From: an uncultured Eisenbergiella sp. | GTDB taxonomy: Bacteria > Bacillota > Clostridia > Lachnospirales > Lachnospiraceae | DNA: 64,000 nt | Assembly: GCA_947627215.1 (NCBI GenBank) | Contig: CANQVD010000006.1 | Location: forward strand, 1-64,000 | Direction: 5' to 3' | In this document: in pieces, positions 33,941-42,813 of the stretch | Numbering within the stretch: position 1 is the first letter of the stretch | Layout: each line of letters begins with the position of its first letter | The notes under the pieces: generated by a model | Told to the model about the DNA's origin: nothing | Seen by the model: only the letters and a program-made list of their open reading frames with translations | Database searches by the model: none | Program-made: the position numbers and the translations under genes

Positions 33941-34951
33941 TTACATCATTTTATTGGTCTTATTCTTCAAAGAATCCCGATTAGACTGATACAGGAACAA
34001 GAAATGAGCCAATCTGAAAATGCAGAGGAAAATCCCCCCTGGAAGAAATCTATATATGATTTTTTCAGCCTTCAGGAAAACCCCAGGATGCGCGCTCTGC
34101 TTCTGATAATCACTCCAGGGTGAGGCCTTCATATAAGCATCATACACCCCGTTAAAAGGGTGTACGTTGCCCTTATGCCACGGGAATTCCCCTATAAAAC
34201 GAAAGCAATGATAAATAATCGGATTTTTTTTTGCGCTTATCAACTGCATCTGGTTATAATATGCTCTCGGTCTGAAAATACGGTAATACTGTCTCAGAGA
34301 AAAAGCCGCGTGAATTGGCTGAAAATTATATTCTGCTCCCAAGCGCAGAACATGGCCTTTACAAACTGCATTCAGCAAATCCTGGTCCGGTGCAGGATAA
34401 TGATTCCGTACCTTCTGAATGTGTTCAACAATCATGAAGGAATATCCCTGCTTCCGCCATTGAACCATATCAAACAGAATCACGCCGGAATTATAATATT
34501 CATCCTCCTTTGCCAGGCCGATCTGTCTTTTATGAGATTCACCCAGCGAATCCAAAACCATCCCAACGGCATTTCCCCGCATATCAACAGAATATAGCCA
34601 ATCCAGAGCTCCATCCACAACAGTATCTGCATCCAAATACAACACCCGGTCCACGGTAGTATCAAGTATATCGTCTGGGAAAAGCCGCATATTGGCCGCA
34701 TAAGATCCCCGATAGGCAGGAATCCCTAACGATTTCAGCTTATCAGTCAACACAGAAGTATCTGGGAAGTAAACGTTCCGGTGATATTCCGCGGCCATAC
34801 ACCGTATCCGTTCCACGGATACACTGCTCAGCCCTTCGCCCAGTATATATACAGATATCTGCTCTATATGCCTGTTATTCTCTAAGACGGAATATAACGA
34901 TACTCCTGCATATGGAGCGTACTTTTCATTAAACTGATATAATAAGTTCAA
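33941..34951 (-). CDS. Glycosyltransferase family 8
   Basis: 336 aa with a TTG start; AAGGAGG 9 nt upstream supports it. LLYQFNEKYAPYAGVSLYSV opens the GT8 fold, YLDADTVVDGALDWLY carries DAD (107-109), YNSGVILFDMVQW and APDQDLLN follow, and IYHCFRFIGEFPWHKG is the H-G-PWHKG donor motif. A hydrophobic C-terminal tail (FLPGGIFLCIFRLAHFLFLY) suggests membrane attachment. It lies 30 nt downstream of an FkbM gene, repeating the GT8-FkbM pairing seen elsewhere. Confidence 0.9.
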   Translation of the reverse strand: MNLLYQFNEKYAPYAGVSLYSVLENNRHIEQISVYILGEGLSSVSVERIRCMAAEYHRNVYFPDTSVLTDKLKSLGIPAYRGSYAANMRLFPDDILDTTVDRVLYLDADTVVDGALDWLYSVDMRGNAVGMVLDSLGESHKRQIGLAKEDEYYNSGVILFDMVQWRKQGYSFMIVEHIQKVRNHYPAPDQDLLNAVCKGHVLRLGAEYNFQPIHAAFSLRQYYRIFRPRAYYNQMQLISAKKNPIIYHCFRFIGEFPWHKGNVHPFNGVYDAYMKASPWSDYQKQSAHPGVFLKAEKIIYRFLPGGIFLCIFRLAHFLFLYQSNRDSLKNKTNKMM

Positions 34952-34981
34952 ACGTTCACTCCTCCTTATAATAAAATTCTG

Positions 34982-36031
34982 TCATCCTCCTTCCTCATCC
35001 AGGCAGGCACGCATCAGCCCCTTTGTAAAATAAGGCGGTTTTATATCCCAGATATCCTGAAGCATCGCTCCAAGCATATAACCTTCCGACATCGTCTTCC
35101 TGTAATTTGGAAGCAGTGCCCCCAGCATTTTTTCATCATCCATCTTATGATAGGTACACACCGCGATCTTTTTGATTCTTCCCTCGCGCAGCATCTCCGA
35201 AGCCCCCAACAGGACGTCCTTTTCACACCCCTCTACATCCAATTTCAGAAGCCCTATCGAGCCGATATGGCGCTCTCTGCAAAAATCGTCCAGAGAAACC
35301 GCAAGCGTGTCACTGCTTTTCGAAACACATTTTTGAATAATGTGTACTTTTTCCTTATATGGCCGAAATGTCAGTTCTAACGGCTTCAACCATATATCCT
35401 CTACTTCAAAGAGATACACTTCTCTTACCCGTTCGATCACACTTAATGCAAAATTTCCATCCGCACATCCCACATCAAAAACAACATCATCGTATGATAC
35501 CTGGAATTCTTTTGTCAGATACAAATGGGGGGAATTCTCACTTTGCTCCGCAGCCAGGCCGTTTAAATGGGACAGCGCCTGCCCAGCAGAAGCTATATCT
35601 CTGCTGAAATACAACTTCTTATTTTCATACATTCCCCAAAAAAGGCCGTTTTCCGGGTCATAGCCGACATCTCTTTCTGTATAGGGCCGTATTCCATTCA
35701 GGCTTCCGCAATACACATCACAGCCGTTTTTCCCGATATACTCTATACAGGCCTCCATTTCCGCATCCCTGACAGGGAACTTTTCATGTGTAATTTTTGA
35801 CTTTATATATTCCTCTTTCACATTTTCACAGAACTGACTGTACCGATAAGCGTAATCCTCTTTTCCGTCCCGAAATATCATATTCTGCAAAATATAATGG
35901 CACGCCTTTAAATAATACATATAGATAAGCACTTTATCAAACATCAGAAAAAGCCGCCAAAAGCGATTTCTGAACCTTCCTTTTTGTTCTTCACTGAAGA
36001 CACGATTGAAGATCTTCTTCATCCATACCAT
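34982..36031 (-). CDS. FkbM-family methyltransferase (long form)
   Basis: 349 aa from ATG 36031, with GAGGAGG 9 nt upstream; 5 nt upstream lies the GT2 stop. SAM motif I is VVFDVGCADGNFAL, followed by YLFEVED and GLLKLDVEGCEKDVLLGA. The N-terminal 150 residues and the C-terminal IKPPYFTKGLMRAC match the gene at 5207 (FKPPYARKGLVQGC), defining a long FkbM subfamily. Unlike the other FkbM genes it has no long G tract. Predicted glycan O-methyltransferase. Confidence 0.85.
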   Translation of the reverse strand: MVWMKKIFNRVFSEEQKGRFRNRFWRLFLMFDKVLIYMYYLKACHYILQNMIFRDGKEDYAYRYSQFCENVKEEYIKSKITHEKFPVRDAEMEACIEYIGKNGCDVYCGSLNGIRPYTERDVGYDPENGLFWGMYENKKLYFSRDIASAGQALSHLNGLAAEQSENSPHLYLTKEFQVSYDDVVFDVGCADGNFALSVIERVREVYLFEVEDIWLKPLELTFRPYKEKVHIIQKCVSKSSDTLAVSLDDFCRERHIGSIGLLKLDVEGCEKDVLLGASEMLREGRIKKIAVCTYHKMDDEKMLGALLPNYRKTMSEGYMLGAMLQDIWDIKPPYFTKGLMRACLDEEGG

Positions 36032-36035
36032 CAGA

Positions 36036-37013
36036 CTATTCCTCCTCAAAGTTAATCCGCTTTTCCTCCACTACCAACGGTCGGTGGATCACCCTGGCAT
36101 TAATATTGAGAATATATTCCCCCAAAAGCCCTATGAAAAACAACTGCAGAGAACCTATAATATATATCCCTATAATCATGGGCGCATTACCAGCCTGAAA
36201 TTCATGCCAAGAAATTAGCTTTAAGAGCAGATAAAATAAAGCCACGCACAAACTGATTCCGGACGAAATAAATCCCAATATGGTAGCCAGTCTTAATCCC
36301 ACCTTCGTGTAGGACGTAATGCTTAGCATTGCCGCATCATATAAACTATACAGATTATTATGCGTCTTCCCCGCTCTCCGCTTTTCCTGCTCATATTCCA
36401 CGTTGACCCGGTTGAAGCCGTGCCCATATTCCGCAACGATTCCCCGCAAAAACGGAATCGGATCGTCAAGTTGCTTAAGAATTTCGATGAACGTTCTGTC
36501 ATACAGCCCGAAGCCGGTAAAATGCTCAATCATCTCAACATCCGACATATTCCGAATCATTTTGTAATACACCGTCCGCAGGAAATAAACAAAAGGATTT
36601 TCCCTGCTGCTGGTTTTGACCCCGCTCACGATCTTATGCCCTTTTTCCCACTCCTCTACAAATTTGGGGATCAGCTCGACAGGATCCTGAAAATCGCAGC
36701 ACATACATATCGTGCAGTCACCCGTCGTTTGGCACATGCCATAAAACGGAGAATTGAACTGCCCAAAATTGGTCACGTTAAAGATTGCCTTTATCTTCTT
36801 ATTATCGCGGCATATCTTCTCCAGCCTGTCCCTGGTTCCATCCGTAGAACAATTGTCAATAAACAAGATCTCATAATCATATTGCGGCAGCTTTTTCTTC
36901 AAAATATTCTCCACCGCATGGCTGATCGGTTCTACATTCTCAACCTCATTAAAACACGGAATCATGATACTTATCTTTTTCATAGGATAGTATTTTCCTT
37001 TCAATATCCGCAT
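36036..37013 (-). CDS. GtrB/DPM1-type glycosyltransferase family 2 with C-terminal membrane helices
   Basis: 325 aa; the conserved part starts at an internal ATG at 36983 (MKKISIMIPCFNEVENV), which may be the true start, although the first ATG has the better-placed AAGG. FIDNCSTDGT, CMCCDFQDPVELIPKF (DFQDP metal site) and FTGFGLYDRTFIE are hallmarks of the GtrB/ArnC-like group that loads Glc or another sugar onto undecaprenyl phosphate. Two C-terminal transmembrane helices (about 240-262 and 277-300) anchor it. It would supply lipid-linked sugar to GT-C enzymes such as the one at 37960. Confidence 0.9.
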   Translation of the reverse strand: MRILKGKYYPMKKISIMIPCFNEVENVEPISHAVENILKKKLPQYDYEILFIDNCSTDGTRDRLEKICRDNKKIKAIFNVTNFGQFNSPFYGMCQTTGDCTICMCCDFQDPVELIPKFVEEWEKGHKIVSGVKTSSRENPFVYFLRTVYYKMIRNMSDVEMIEHFTGFGLYDRTFIEILKQLDDPIPFLRGIVAEYGHGFNRVNVEYEQEKRRAGKTHNNLYSLYDAAMLSITSYTKVGLRLATILGFISSGISLCVALFYLLLKLISWHEFQAGNAPMIIGIYIIGSLQLFFIGLLGEYILNINARVIHRPLVVEEKRINFEEE

Positions 37014-37014
37014 C

Positions 37015-37947
37015 TCACACCTTTTGTGACATTAACTGCGAGATGATGGTTCTCCGTATTCCCTCTTCAAAACAGATTTCAGGAACAAAACCTGTATCTG
37101 CCGTCAGTTCCCGAATGTCCGCCCCCAAAAACATGACCTGCTTTTCTGAATAAGGAAGATCTCCGATACCGAGACTTCCTGCATTCGCTGTATATTCACA
37201 TACGATACGATAGAGGGTCTGAATATAATCCTTCAGCGGACACACCCGTCCGCTGCCCAGCACGTAAGTTTTTCCAGCCCGCCCCTGATCCGCCAGCAAC
37301 GCCAAAGCCCTCGCCGCATCGCTGCTGTACAGATAATCCCACTTCTGTTCCGCAAGAGTGAAGCCTACATGTTCTCCCCGAAGAAGCTTTTGCAGCGCTT
37401 CGCTCACCATGGAATGCTCTCCGTCGCAGGGACCGTACACGCTCAGAATGCGCACCCAAATATGCCGCATGTGTAGCTTCTCACACAGGGCTCTGGTCAT
37501 TTGCCCTGCGCACAGCTTGGCCATTCCGTATCCATTTTCGGGGAAGACTGGCGTCTTCCCCGTCAGAAAACCTTCCACCCTGCCGTATTCCGCCTGAGAA
37601 CCTGCGCCGATAAAGGTATGACATCCCATTCTATGCGCCAGCCTTACCGCATCCAGCGTATATTCTATATTCCTGTTTTGCAGATACATATCATTTCGGG
37701 CGTCACTGGCAGTTCCCGCCCAGGCCAGATGAAAAAAAACGTCATATTTCCCGCCGACCGCATCCGCAGCATAAAACAGACTGTTCAAATCAGATTCTGT
37801 CACAGTCAGATACGGGCTCTCCGGAAGATTTCGGTTTCTCGGAGAACCTTTATGACAAATTGCCAACACTTCTGTCTGTTTTCCTATATATTCCTGTACC
37901 AATGCAACACCGATGGCACCTGTCGGTCCCGTAATAACAACTCGCAA
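37015..37947 (-). CDS. NAD(P)-dependent sugar epimerase/dehydratase (extended SDR)
   Basis: 310 aa with TTG start; GGGAG 7 nt upstream. The Rossmann loop is GPTGAIGVAL, a variant of GxxGxxG. FHLAWAGTASDARND, FIGAGSQAEYGR and Y-x3-K in YGMAK are present. RILSVYGPCDGEHSM and WDYLYSSDAARAL are typical of NDP-sugar reductases/epimerases. The product cannot be assigned; a 4-reductase or 4-epimerase on a dTDP- or UDP-deoxysugar is likely given the context. It lies 1 nt upstream of the GtrB-like gene. Confidence 0.85.
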   Translation of the reverse strand: MRVVITGPTGAIGVALVQEYIGKQTEVLAICHKGSPRNRNLPESPYLTVTESDLNSLFYAADAVGGKYDVFFHLAWAGTASDARNDMYLQNRNIEYTLDAVRLAHRMGCHTFIGAGSQAEYGRVEGFLTGKTPVFPENGYGMAKLCAGQMTRALCEKLHMRHIWVRILSVYGPCDGEHSMVSEALQKLLRGEHVGFTLAEQKWDYLYSSDAARALALLADQGRAGKTYVLGSGRVCPLKDYIQTLYRIVCEYTANAGSLGIGDLPYSEKQVMFLGADIRELTADTGFVPEICFEEGIRRTIISQLMSQKV

Positions 37948-37959
37948 GTTTACACTCCC

Positions 37960-39489
37960 TTACCCGAACAAATGCTTAATCAAGCCTACCATTGGCAGCA
38001 TCCCCACCATACAGGAAACTGCAAATCTAGCCAAAAGCCATTTTCGTCTTTGGAAATAATTGATATCGTATTTTTCCTCTTTCTCCCCCTTACAATTCCA
38101 TATTATAAAAAAAACAAGTCCCGCTACTACCGCCGCTTTAAAAAGTTTCGCAAAATTGCTCTCGCTGATCCCTGTATAATAACTGATTCTCTCTATATAA
38201 TGAGACAGTCCATACTGATCTGCTGACATCCCGGAGGATGCCAGATTAAACGTATTCTGTGGCATCATCATGTTTTCAATCAGGTTCATATTACAAGTCC
38301 AATAATAATTAATTGCCTTGTTGAATACAAATCCAAGAGTAAACACACCCTCCAGAATTAAATTTTCCTTCATCCGCTCCGGATGCATCAGAATGATCAG
38401 AGTGATATAGGGCATCAGAATAATAGCCCATTGCGGATGCAGCTTCACCGTCAGAAAAAAAACGCTCATCGTGATCGCACACACATAAACGATCTGTCGA
38501 CTGCCCATCTCTTTTTTATAAAAGTAGCAAAATAACCAGATTGCGATCATTCCCACGAAAACCAATGGAAGCGTATCCATTGTAAGGAACGTATATTCGG
38601 CTTCCCTGCCTTCCGGAAAAATTGCAGCATCAATAACTGCCTCCGCATGATCTATGATTCCATTCGTGGCGCTCCCAATTTGCGACTCATCCACGATTCC
38701 GCCTGTCGCCGCAGCAGATTCCACCGCCTGCCGCAACAGATATCGATGAGACGTAACAGCGAACCAGATCTTGGGAATCACCAGTACGCTGATCCCCTCA
38801 ATCCCATATATCAGTATTTTCCAGACCCGCTTTTCCCGCAGCAGAACAAGTGGGATGAATATCCATATTGCAAACATCTTCATACCAATCGCTACTGCGA
38901 AAGACAAAACAAAGCACCTGTCATTCTTTTTCAGATAACCATATATGCCCACCAAAGTAAACGCAACAGATATCGTATCATAACCGCTCATGATCACCTG
39001 CGTATAAAAGAAAATTGCAGAAGATAAGAAAAGTACCGGACACCACTTTGCTTCCTCCCTGTCTATTTCGCACAACTCCGCAATTTTATATATAAGATAA
39101 GCAGACACCCCCGCGAACACCCAGCCAATCCCTTTGATATATAACCTGGTGGGAACAAACTGCATAAAACTGAAGCCAGTCAGTTTTTCCCACACCCATA
39201 TAGGGAAATCATAAACCGCAAAAACAAGATACAGAATGAAATCATAAGAACCGCCCACAGACATTTCCAGAGCGGATCCTTTAGCACCAGTATATCCTTT
39301 CCAATAAAAGAAAGGCAGTTCCCCAGAACACAGGCAGTTCCAGAATTTAACCCCGCAGGAAGATGTGAAAGCGATATCATTATAAAGATAACAGCTTCCC
39401 AATATCATTCCCACCAGTAAGATCAGCGCGATTTCCGCCCCATGCGGATGCGTACAATTCAGATATTCACGCCATTTTTTCCAGTTCAT
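37960..39489 (-). CDS. Polytopic membrane protein, GT-C (mannosyltransferase/Gpi18-like) candidate
   Basis: 509 aa with roughly 11-12 hydrophobic helices. The first periplasmic loop (GVKFWNCLCSGELPFFYWKG) and later VPTRLYIKGIGWVF and YTQVIMSGYDTISVAFTLVG resemble Gpi18-related mannosyltransferases, which take a lipid-phosphate sugar. The GtrB-like enzyme two genes downstream could make that donor. The helical tail ends with a basic YFQRRKWLLARF stretch. The start overlaps the FdtA-like stop by 4 nt. Alternative: polymerase; no Wzy hallmark seen. Confidence 0.7.
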   Translation of the reverse strand: MNWKKWREYLNCTHPHGAEIALILLVGMILGSCYLYNDIAFTSSCGVKFWNCLCSGELPFFYWKGYTGAKGSALEMSVGGSYDFILYLVFAVYDFPIWVWEKLTGFSFMQFVPTRLYIKGIGWVFAGVSAYLIYKIAELCEIDREEAKWCPVLFLSSAIFFYTQVIMSGYDTISVAFTLVGIYGYLKKNDRCFVLSFAVAIGMKMFAIWIFIPLVLLREKRVWKILIYGIEGISVLVIPKIWFAVTSHRYLLRQAVESAAATGGIVDESQIGSATNGIIDHAEAVIDAAIFPEGREAEYTFLTMDTLPLVFVGMIAIWLFCYFYKKEMGSRQIVYVCAITMSVFFLTVKLHPQWAIILMPYITLIILMHPERMKENLILEGVFTLGFVFNKAINYYWTCNMNLIENMMMPQNTFNLASSGMSADQYGLSHYIERISYYTGISESNFAKLFKAAVVAGLVFFIIWNCKGEKEEKYDINYFQRRKWLLARFAVSCMVGMLPMVGLIKHLFG

Positions 39490-39893
39490 TCCTGCTTCTC
39501 CTTTACGCTGTCAAGAAAGGCCCTATAGTCCCTGATATAATCATTTTCATCATAATACTCTGAAGCCAGGACCATCAATACCGCCCCTGGCATAAAATCA
39601 TACATTTCCCGCCACACATTCGGCCCGATCAACAATCCCCTGGACGGTCGGTCCAGGCGAATATCGACCCTTTCTCTCCCATCGTCCAAACCGATCGTAC
39701 ACGCCCCAGTCACGCAGAATAATACCTGATAAAGGGATTTATGGGAATGTTTTCCCCTGACTACATTCGGAAGGGTATCATACATAAAATAAACCCGTTT
39801 GATCTGAAACGGGATATTTTTATCCTCTTCCAGAGCAACCAACTGCCCTCTCCAGTCTCCGTGCTCCTGAAAATCTATAAAAACAGGTTTCAT
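39486..39893 (-). CDS. fdtA: TDP-4-oxo-6-deoxyhexose 3,4-ketoisomerase (FdtA/QdtA family)
   Basis: 135-aa cupin. GDWRGQLVALEEDKNIPF and IKRVYFMYD start the family pattern. VVRGKHSHKSLYQVLFC carries the two His (49 and 51) expected at the active site, and LLIGPNVWREMYDF with MVLASEYYDENDYIRDY completes it. It converts dTDP-4-keto-6-deoxyglucose to the 3-keto isomer, the first step to dTDP-Fuc3NAc or Qui3NAc. At positions known to steer gluco versus galacto outcome I see Arg15 and Arg95, which do not clearly match either type, so the epimer is undecided. It pairs with the FdtB-like aminotransferase at 43967. Confidence 0.88.
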   Translation of the reverse strand: MKPVFIDFQEHGDWRGQLVALEEDKNIPFQIKRVYFMYDTLPNVVRGKHSHKSLYQVLFCVTGACTIGLDDGRERVDIRLDRPSRGLLIGPNVWREMYDFMPGAVLMVLASEYYDENDYIRDYRAFLDSVKEKQE

Positions 39894-39915
39894 TCGTTCT
39901 CCTTATTTCCATATA

Positions 39916-41724
39916 TTATCGCAGAACTTCATCTTTATCCCGTTTTCTGGCAATACCGTCTCCAATCTCAAATATTATATCACAGTTTTGAATCGTAGAC
40001 AACCGATGCGCAATAATAATCAGCGTCTTATAACCGTGAAGCGCATCAATTGCCTCCATCACCGCATTCTCGGTATCATTGTCGAGCGCCGCTGTCGCCT
40101 CATCCAGAATCAGGATCTCCGGATCATTATAAAGGGCTCTTGCGATTGCCACCCGCTGTTTCTGTCCTCCGGAAAAACGTATGCCCCTCTCCCCCATAAT
40201 CGTATCGAGTCCATCCGGCAATTCACGAACCGTTGATGTCAATTGGGCTTGTTCAACCGCGCGGCGTATCCTTTCTTCCTCAATTTCATCTTCCTCAACG
40301 CCGAAAGCAATATTTCTCCGGATGGTATCATCTGTCAGGAAAACGGATTGGGGCACATATCCGACTATCTTTTTCCATGCGTCCATATTCTGATATATAC
40401 TCCGACCATCCACAAGGATATTTCCTTTCTCCGGAACGAAGAGCCCCAGTAAAATATCCGCCATAGTTGATTTTCCCGCACCCGACTGACCAATAAAAGC
40501 AGTTGATGTTCCTTTGCGGATCACTAGGTTTAAATTCTCAATAACAAAACGGTCTGAATTGGGATACTTCCAGTATATCCCCTCTGCTCTTATTTCTCTA
40601 TGAAAAGAGAATGCTTCATTTTTCTCCGATAGATGATATTCTATCCCCTGGGGAACCTTCCCCGCATGGGCATATGTTCCGGCCTCTTGCAGATTTCGGT
40701 AAGTGGCGTTCATCGCTGGGCAAGCACACACCAACTGATTAAATGCCGCAGATATCTTTCCTATCGAGGGCAGGATCCGAAAGGCCGCCACTGCAAATGC
40801 AGCAAGCAGGGGCACAAAACCAGCGGCGTCTCCTCCAAATGCGATCTTTGTACTAACAACAAGAATCAATCCGCCTACGCATACCGCCTCAATCAGATAA
40901 GCTGGGCTCTCTGATGCCACGGTTCTGGAAACATCCGCTTTTTGCTGATTGCTGAAAGCATTCTCATAGTTTTTAATAAAATACTCTTCTTTGTGAAACA
41001 CCAACACATCCTTTATTCCCTGGAAGGATTCATATAAATACTTATTTACCTGCACTGTGCAGTCTCTGTACCAGTCTCCTACCCGCTTCATTCGCTTCCG
41101 AAAAAGGAGAATAAGGGCAGAAAGAGAAACCCCCATTAACAGCACAACTCCCATTGCCATGATAGCATCCTGATAAAAGATGAAAATGCAAATACAAACA
41201 GCGGATAGGGATTCTGCCATAATCCGAAACAACTGAACCAACACCTCATGCACACCGCTTACATCGTACCCCACACCTCGCAGTACATCAGCAGTATTAA
41301 CACCAAGGAAATAACCGTATTCTCTTTCCATATAAGAGTGCATAATCCGAACTGACAATTCTCTCTTTACCTTCGTCGCAAATCTTGCCCTGACATACGA
41401 AAGCACAACCATGTATGCATTTTTTACAACGTAAGCAAGGATCACCGCCCCCGCGATCCACATGATCATCTGTGTAGGTGACGAAATATTCAAAAACTCA
41501 ACAAATGGCCGCAGTTTCTCGCTCCGCATAAGCTCATCAGCTTCCAGAAAAGACTGGACCAAAGGAATAATAACAGATACCCCAAGCGTTTCCAACGCCG
41601 CACCAACAACCGTCATAAAAAATACAACAATACTTAACTGTTTCTGGCGTTTCGTCAATATACAATTCAATTTGTGAAACACATCCAGAACACTTGCGAA
41701 ATCTTTGCCAATAAAATTAGCCAT
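39916..41724 (-). CDS. ABC exporter half-transporter fused to ATPase (PglK-like)
   Basis: 602 aa, a paralogue of the genes at 26657 and 61520. Six helices precede the ATPase; Walker A GQSGAGKST, YVPQSVFLTDDTIRRN, signature SGGQKQRVAIARAL, Walker B ILILDEATAALD and IIIAHRLST are all intact. AFAVAAFRILPSIGK, in the last membrane part, is shared by all three copies. Expected homodimer moving lipid-linked glycan across the membrane. It lies 22 nt upstream of the ketoisomerase. Confidence 0.9.
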   Translation of the reverse strand: MANFIGKDFASVLDVFHKLNCILTKRQKQLSIVVFFMTVVGAALETLGVSVIIPLVQSFLEADELMRSEKLRPFVEFLNISSPTQMIMWIAGAVILAYVVKNAYMVVLSYVRARFATKVKRELSVRIMHSYMEREYGYFLGVNTADVLRGVGYDVSGVHEVLVQLFRIMAESLSAVCICIFIFYQDAIMAMGVVLLMGVSLSALILLFRKRMKRVGDWYRDCTVQVNKYLYESFQGIKDVLVFHKEEYFIKNYENAFSNQQKADVSRTVASESPAYLIEAVCVGGLILVVSTKIAFGGDAAGFVPLLAAFAVAAFRILPSIGKISAAFNQLVCACPAMNATYRNLQEAGTYAHAGKVPQGIEYHLSEKNEAFSFHREIRAEGIYWKYPNSDRFVIENLNLVIRKGTSTAFIGQSGAGKSTMADILLGLFVPEKGNILVDGRSIYQNMDAWKKIVGYVPQSVFLTDDTIRRNIAFGVEEDEIEEERIRRAVEQAQLTSTVRELPDGLDTIMGERGIRFSGGQKQRVAIARALYNDPEILILDEATAALDNDTENAVMEAIDALHGYKTLIIIAHRLSTIQNCDIIFEIGDGIARKRDKDEVLR

Positions 41725-41733
41725 TCTCTTTCC

Positions 41734-42813
41734 TCAATTTGTTCGATTAGGACCATGCCCGCTTTCCCAAAAGTTATTATCATTATGGTAAAGTCCATTA
41801 TTAATCAGAACATAATCCGAATATTCCTGTTCATACCAAGCCCTCCGCATGATTCTTGCCATAAATGTCACATTAGAATATCCGCAGACCAGGCCATCAC
41901 ATCCTGTCAGCGTGTACTCATCCCGAAGCACCTCCAACCCCAGCAGATACTTATGCTGCTCTCTGTCCGACACACTAAACGCAATGGAATCACCGCCCCC
42001 CTCATCTCGAAAAGTATCCTCATATACTTTAACTTTGTCCCCAAATACCTCTTTGAATTTCAACACAGCTCCGTTTTCATCCGTCGCTAGAAAAATCTGC
42101 TCATACCCCTTTTTCAGCACTCTCTGCACTGCCTCTATGGTCTGCTCGATCCGCACCGCTACGGGATGGTTATTATATTGTCTTCGAAAATCCGTTCCTC
42201 TAAAATGAACGCCCAATGTTTTTTGCGCCCCCAGAAGTTTCTCTCTTTGCGCACGGAGAAATTTTTCTGTTTTCTCATTATAATAAATATACTTTTTCAA
42301 TATTCGTGCCATGGCATCCACATATTCCTCCGATACATCGTAACTGACTGCGCCGAACAGAGCCTTTACCTGTTCATAATGGCGCATCTCTGAATAGACA
42401 AGATGTCTGGCCTCATTTATCTTTTGCACATGGGAAACCTGTGAGAAATAATACAAGAATGCATTATTCTCACCTTCTATTCCACTCGGTTCAAAATAGA
42501 GGAAATTTTCACCCCAGTGTACATAAGGTGTAAAACCACGTTCATCCGCAAAATACAACTTAATCAGCGTCACACCCAGCTCCGCAAAAAAACCGACTCC
42601 ATTTCCCTGTTCATTCACGAAATAGATTGTTTCCCCCATATATTCATTGCCCCGGGAAACAAAATGAAGATAATCCGGATTTTGATATGCTTCCAAAACG
42701 TGCTCCCGAAATGCGGCCTCATTTCGGTGAATCCGGCATCTGTTCCAGAATTTCAGCGTTTCATTCCTCGTCAGCATATCTATAAAAGCTGCTCTAAACT
42801 TTTCTCCAACCAT
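41734..42813 (-). CDS. NodZ/FUT8-like (O-fucosyltransferase clan) glycosyltransferase
   Basis: 359 aa. LGVHFRGTDFRRQYNNHP corresponds to peptide motif I (H-x-R-x-TD) of GT23/NodZ and related GDP-fucose enzymes. IFLATDENGAVLKFKEVFGD is the second strand-loop, and GCDGLVCGYSNVTFMARI is the donor-site end. The start has AAAGG 10 nt upstream and overlaps the GT4 gene by 34 nt. It is the first of four relatives (also 46405, 51823, 52799). The donor is probably GDP-Fuc or another GDP-deoxyhexose, by family analogy only. Confidence 0.75.
   Translation of the reverse strand: MVGEKFRAAFIDMLTRNETLKFWNRCRIHRNEAAFREHVLEAYQNPDYLHFVSRGNEYMGETIYFVNEQGNGVGFFAELGVTLIKLYFADERGFTPYVHWGENFLYFEPSGIEGENNAFLYYFSQVSHVQKINEARHLVYSEMRHYEQVKALFGAVSYDVSEEYVDAMARILKKYIYYNEKTEKFLRAQREKLLGAQKTLGVHFRGTDFRRQYNNHPVAVRIEQTIEAVQRVLKKGYEQIFLATDENGAVLKFKEVFGDKVKVYEDTFRDEGGGDSIAFSVSDREQHKYLLGLEVLRDEYTLTGCDGLVCGYSNVTFMARIMRRAWYEQEYSDYVLINNGLYHNDNNFWESGHGPNRTN

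Noticed and set aside
36360-38226. Long plus-strand frames (228 and 241 codons) opposite the GtrB-like, SDR and GT-C genes
   Set aside because: They mirror strongly supported minus-strand genes and have biased, low-complexity His/Pro/Arg-rich composition expected of antisense frames.
41995-42001. Short C5-C6 runs in later genes (also near 13067, 25550 and 61790)
   Set aside because: They are shorter than the likely slippage threshold and not associated with any frame break.
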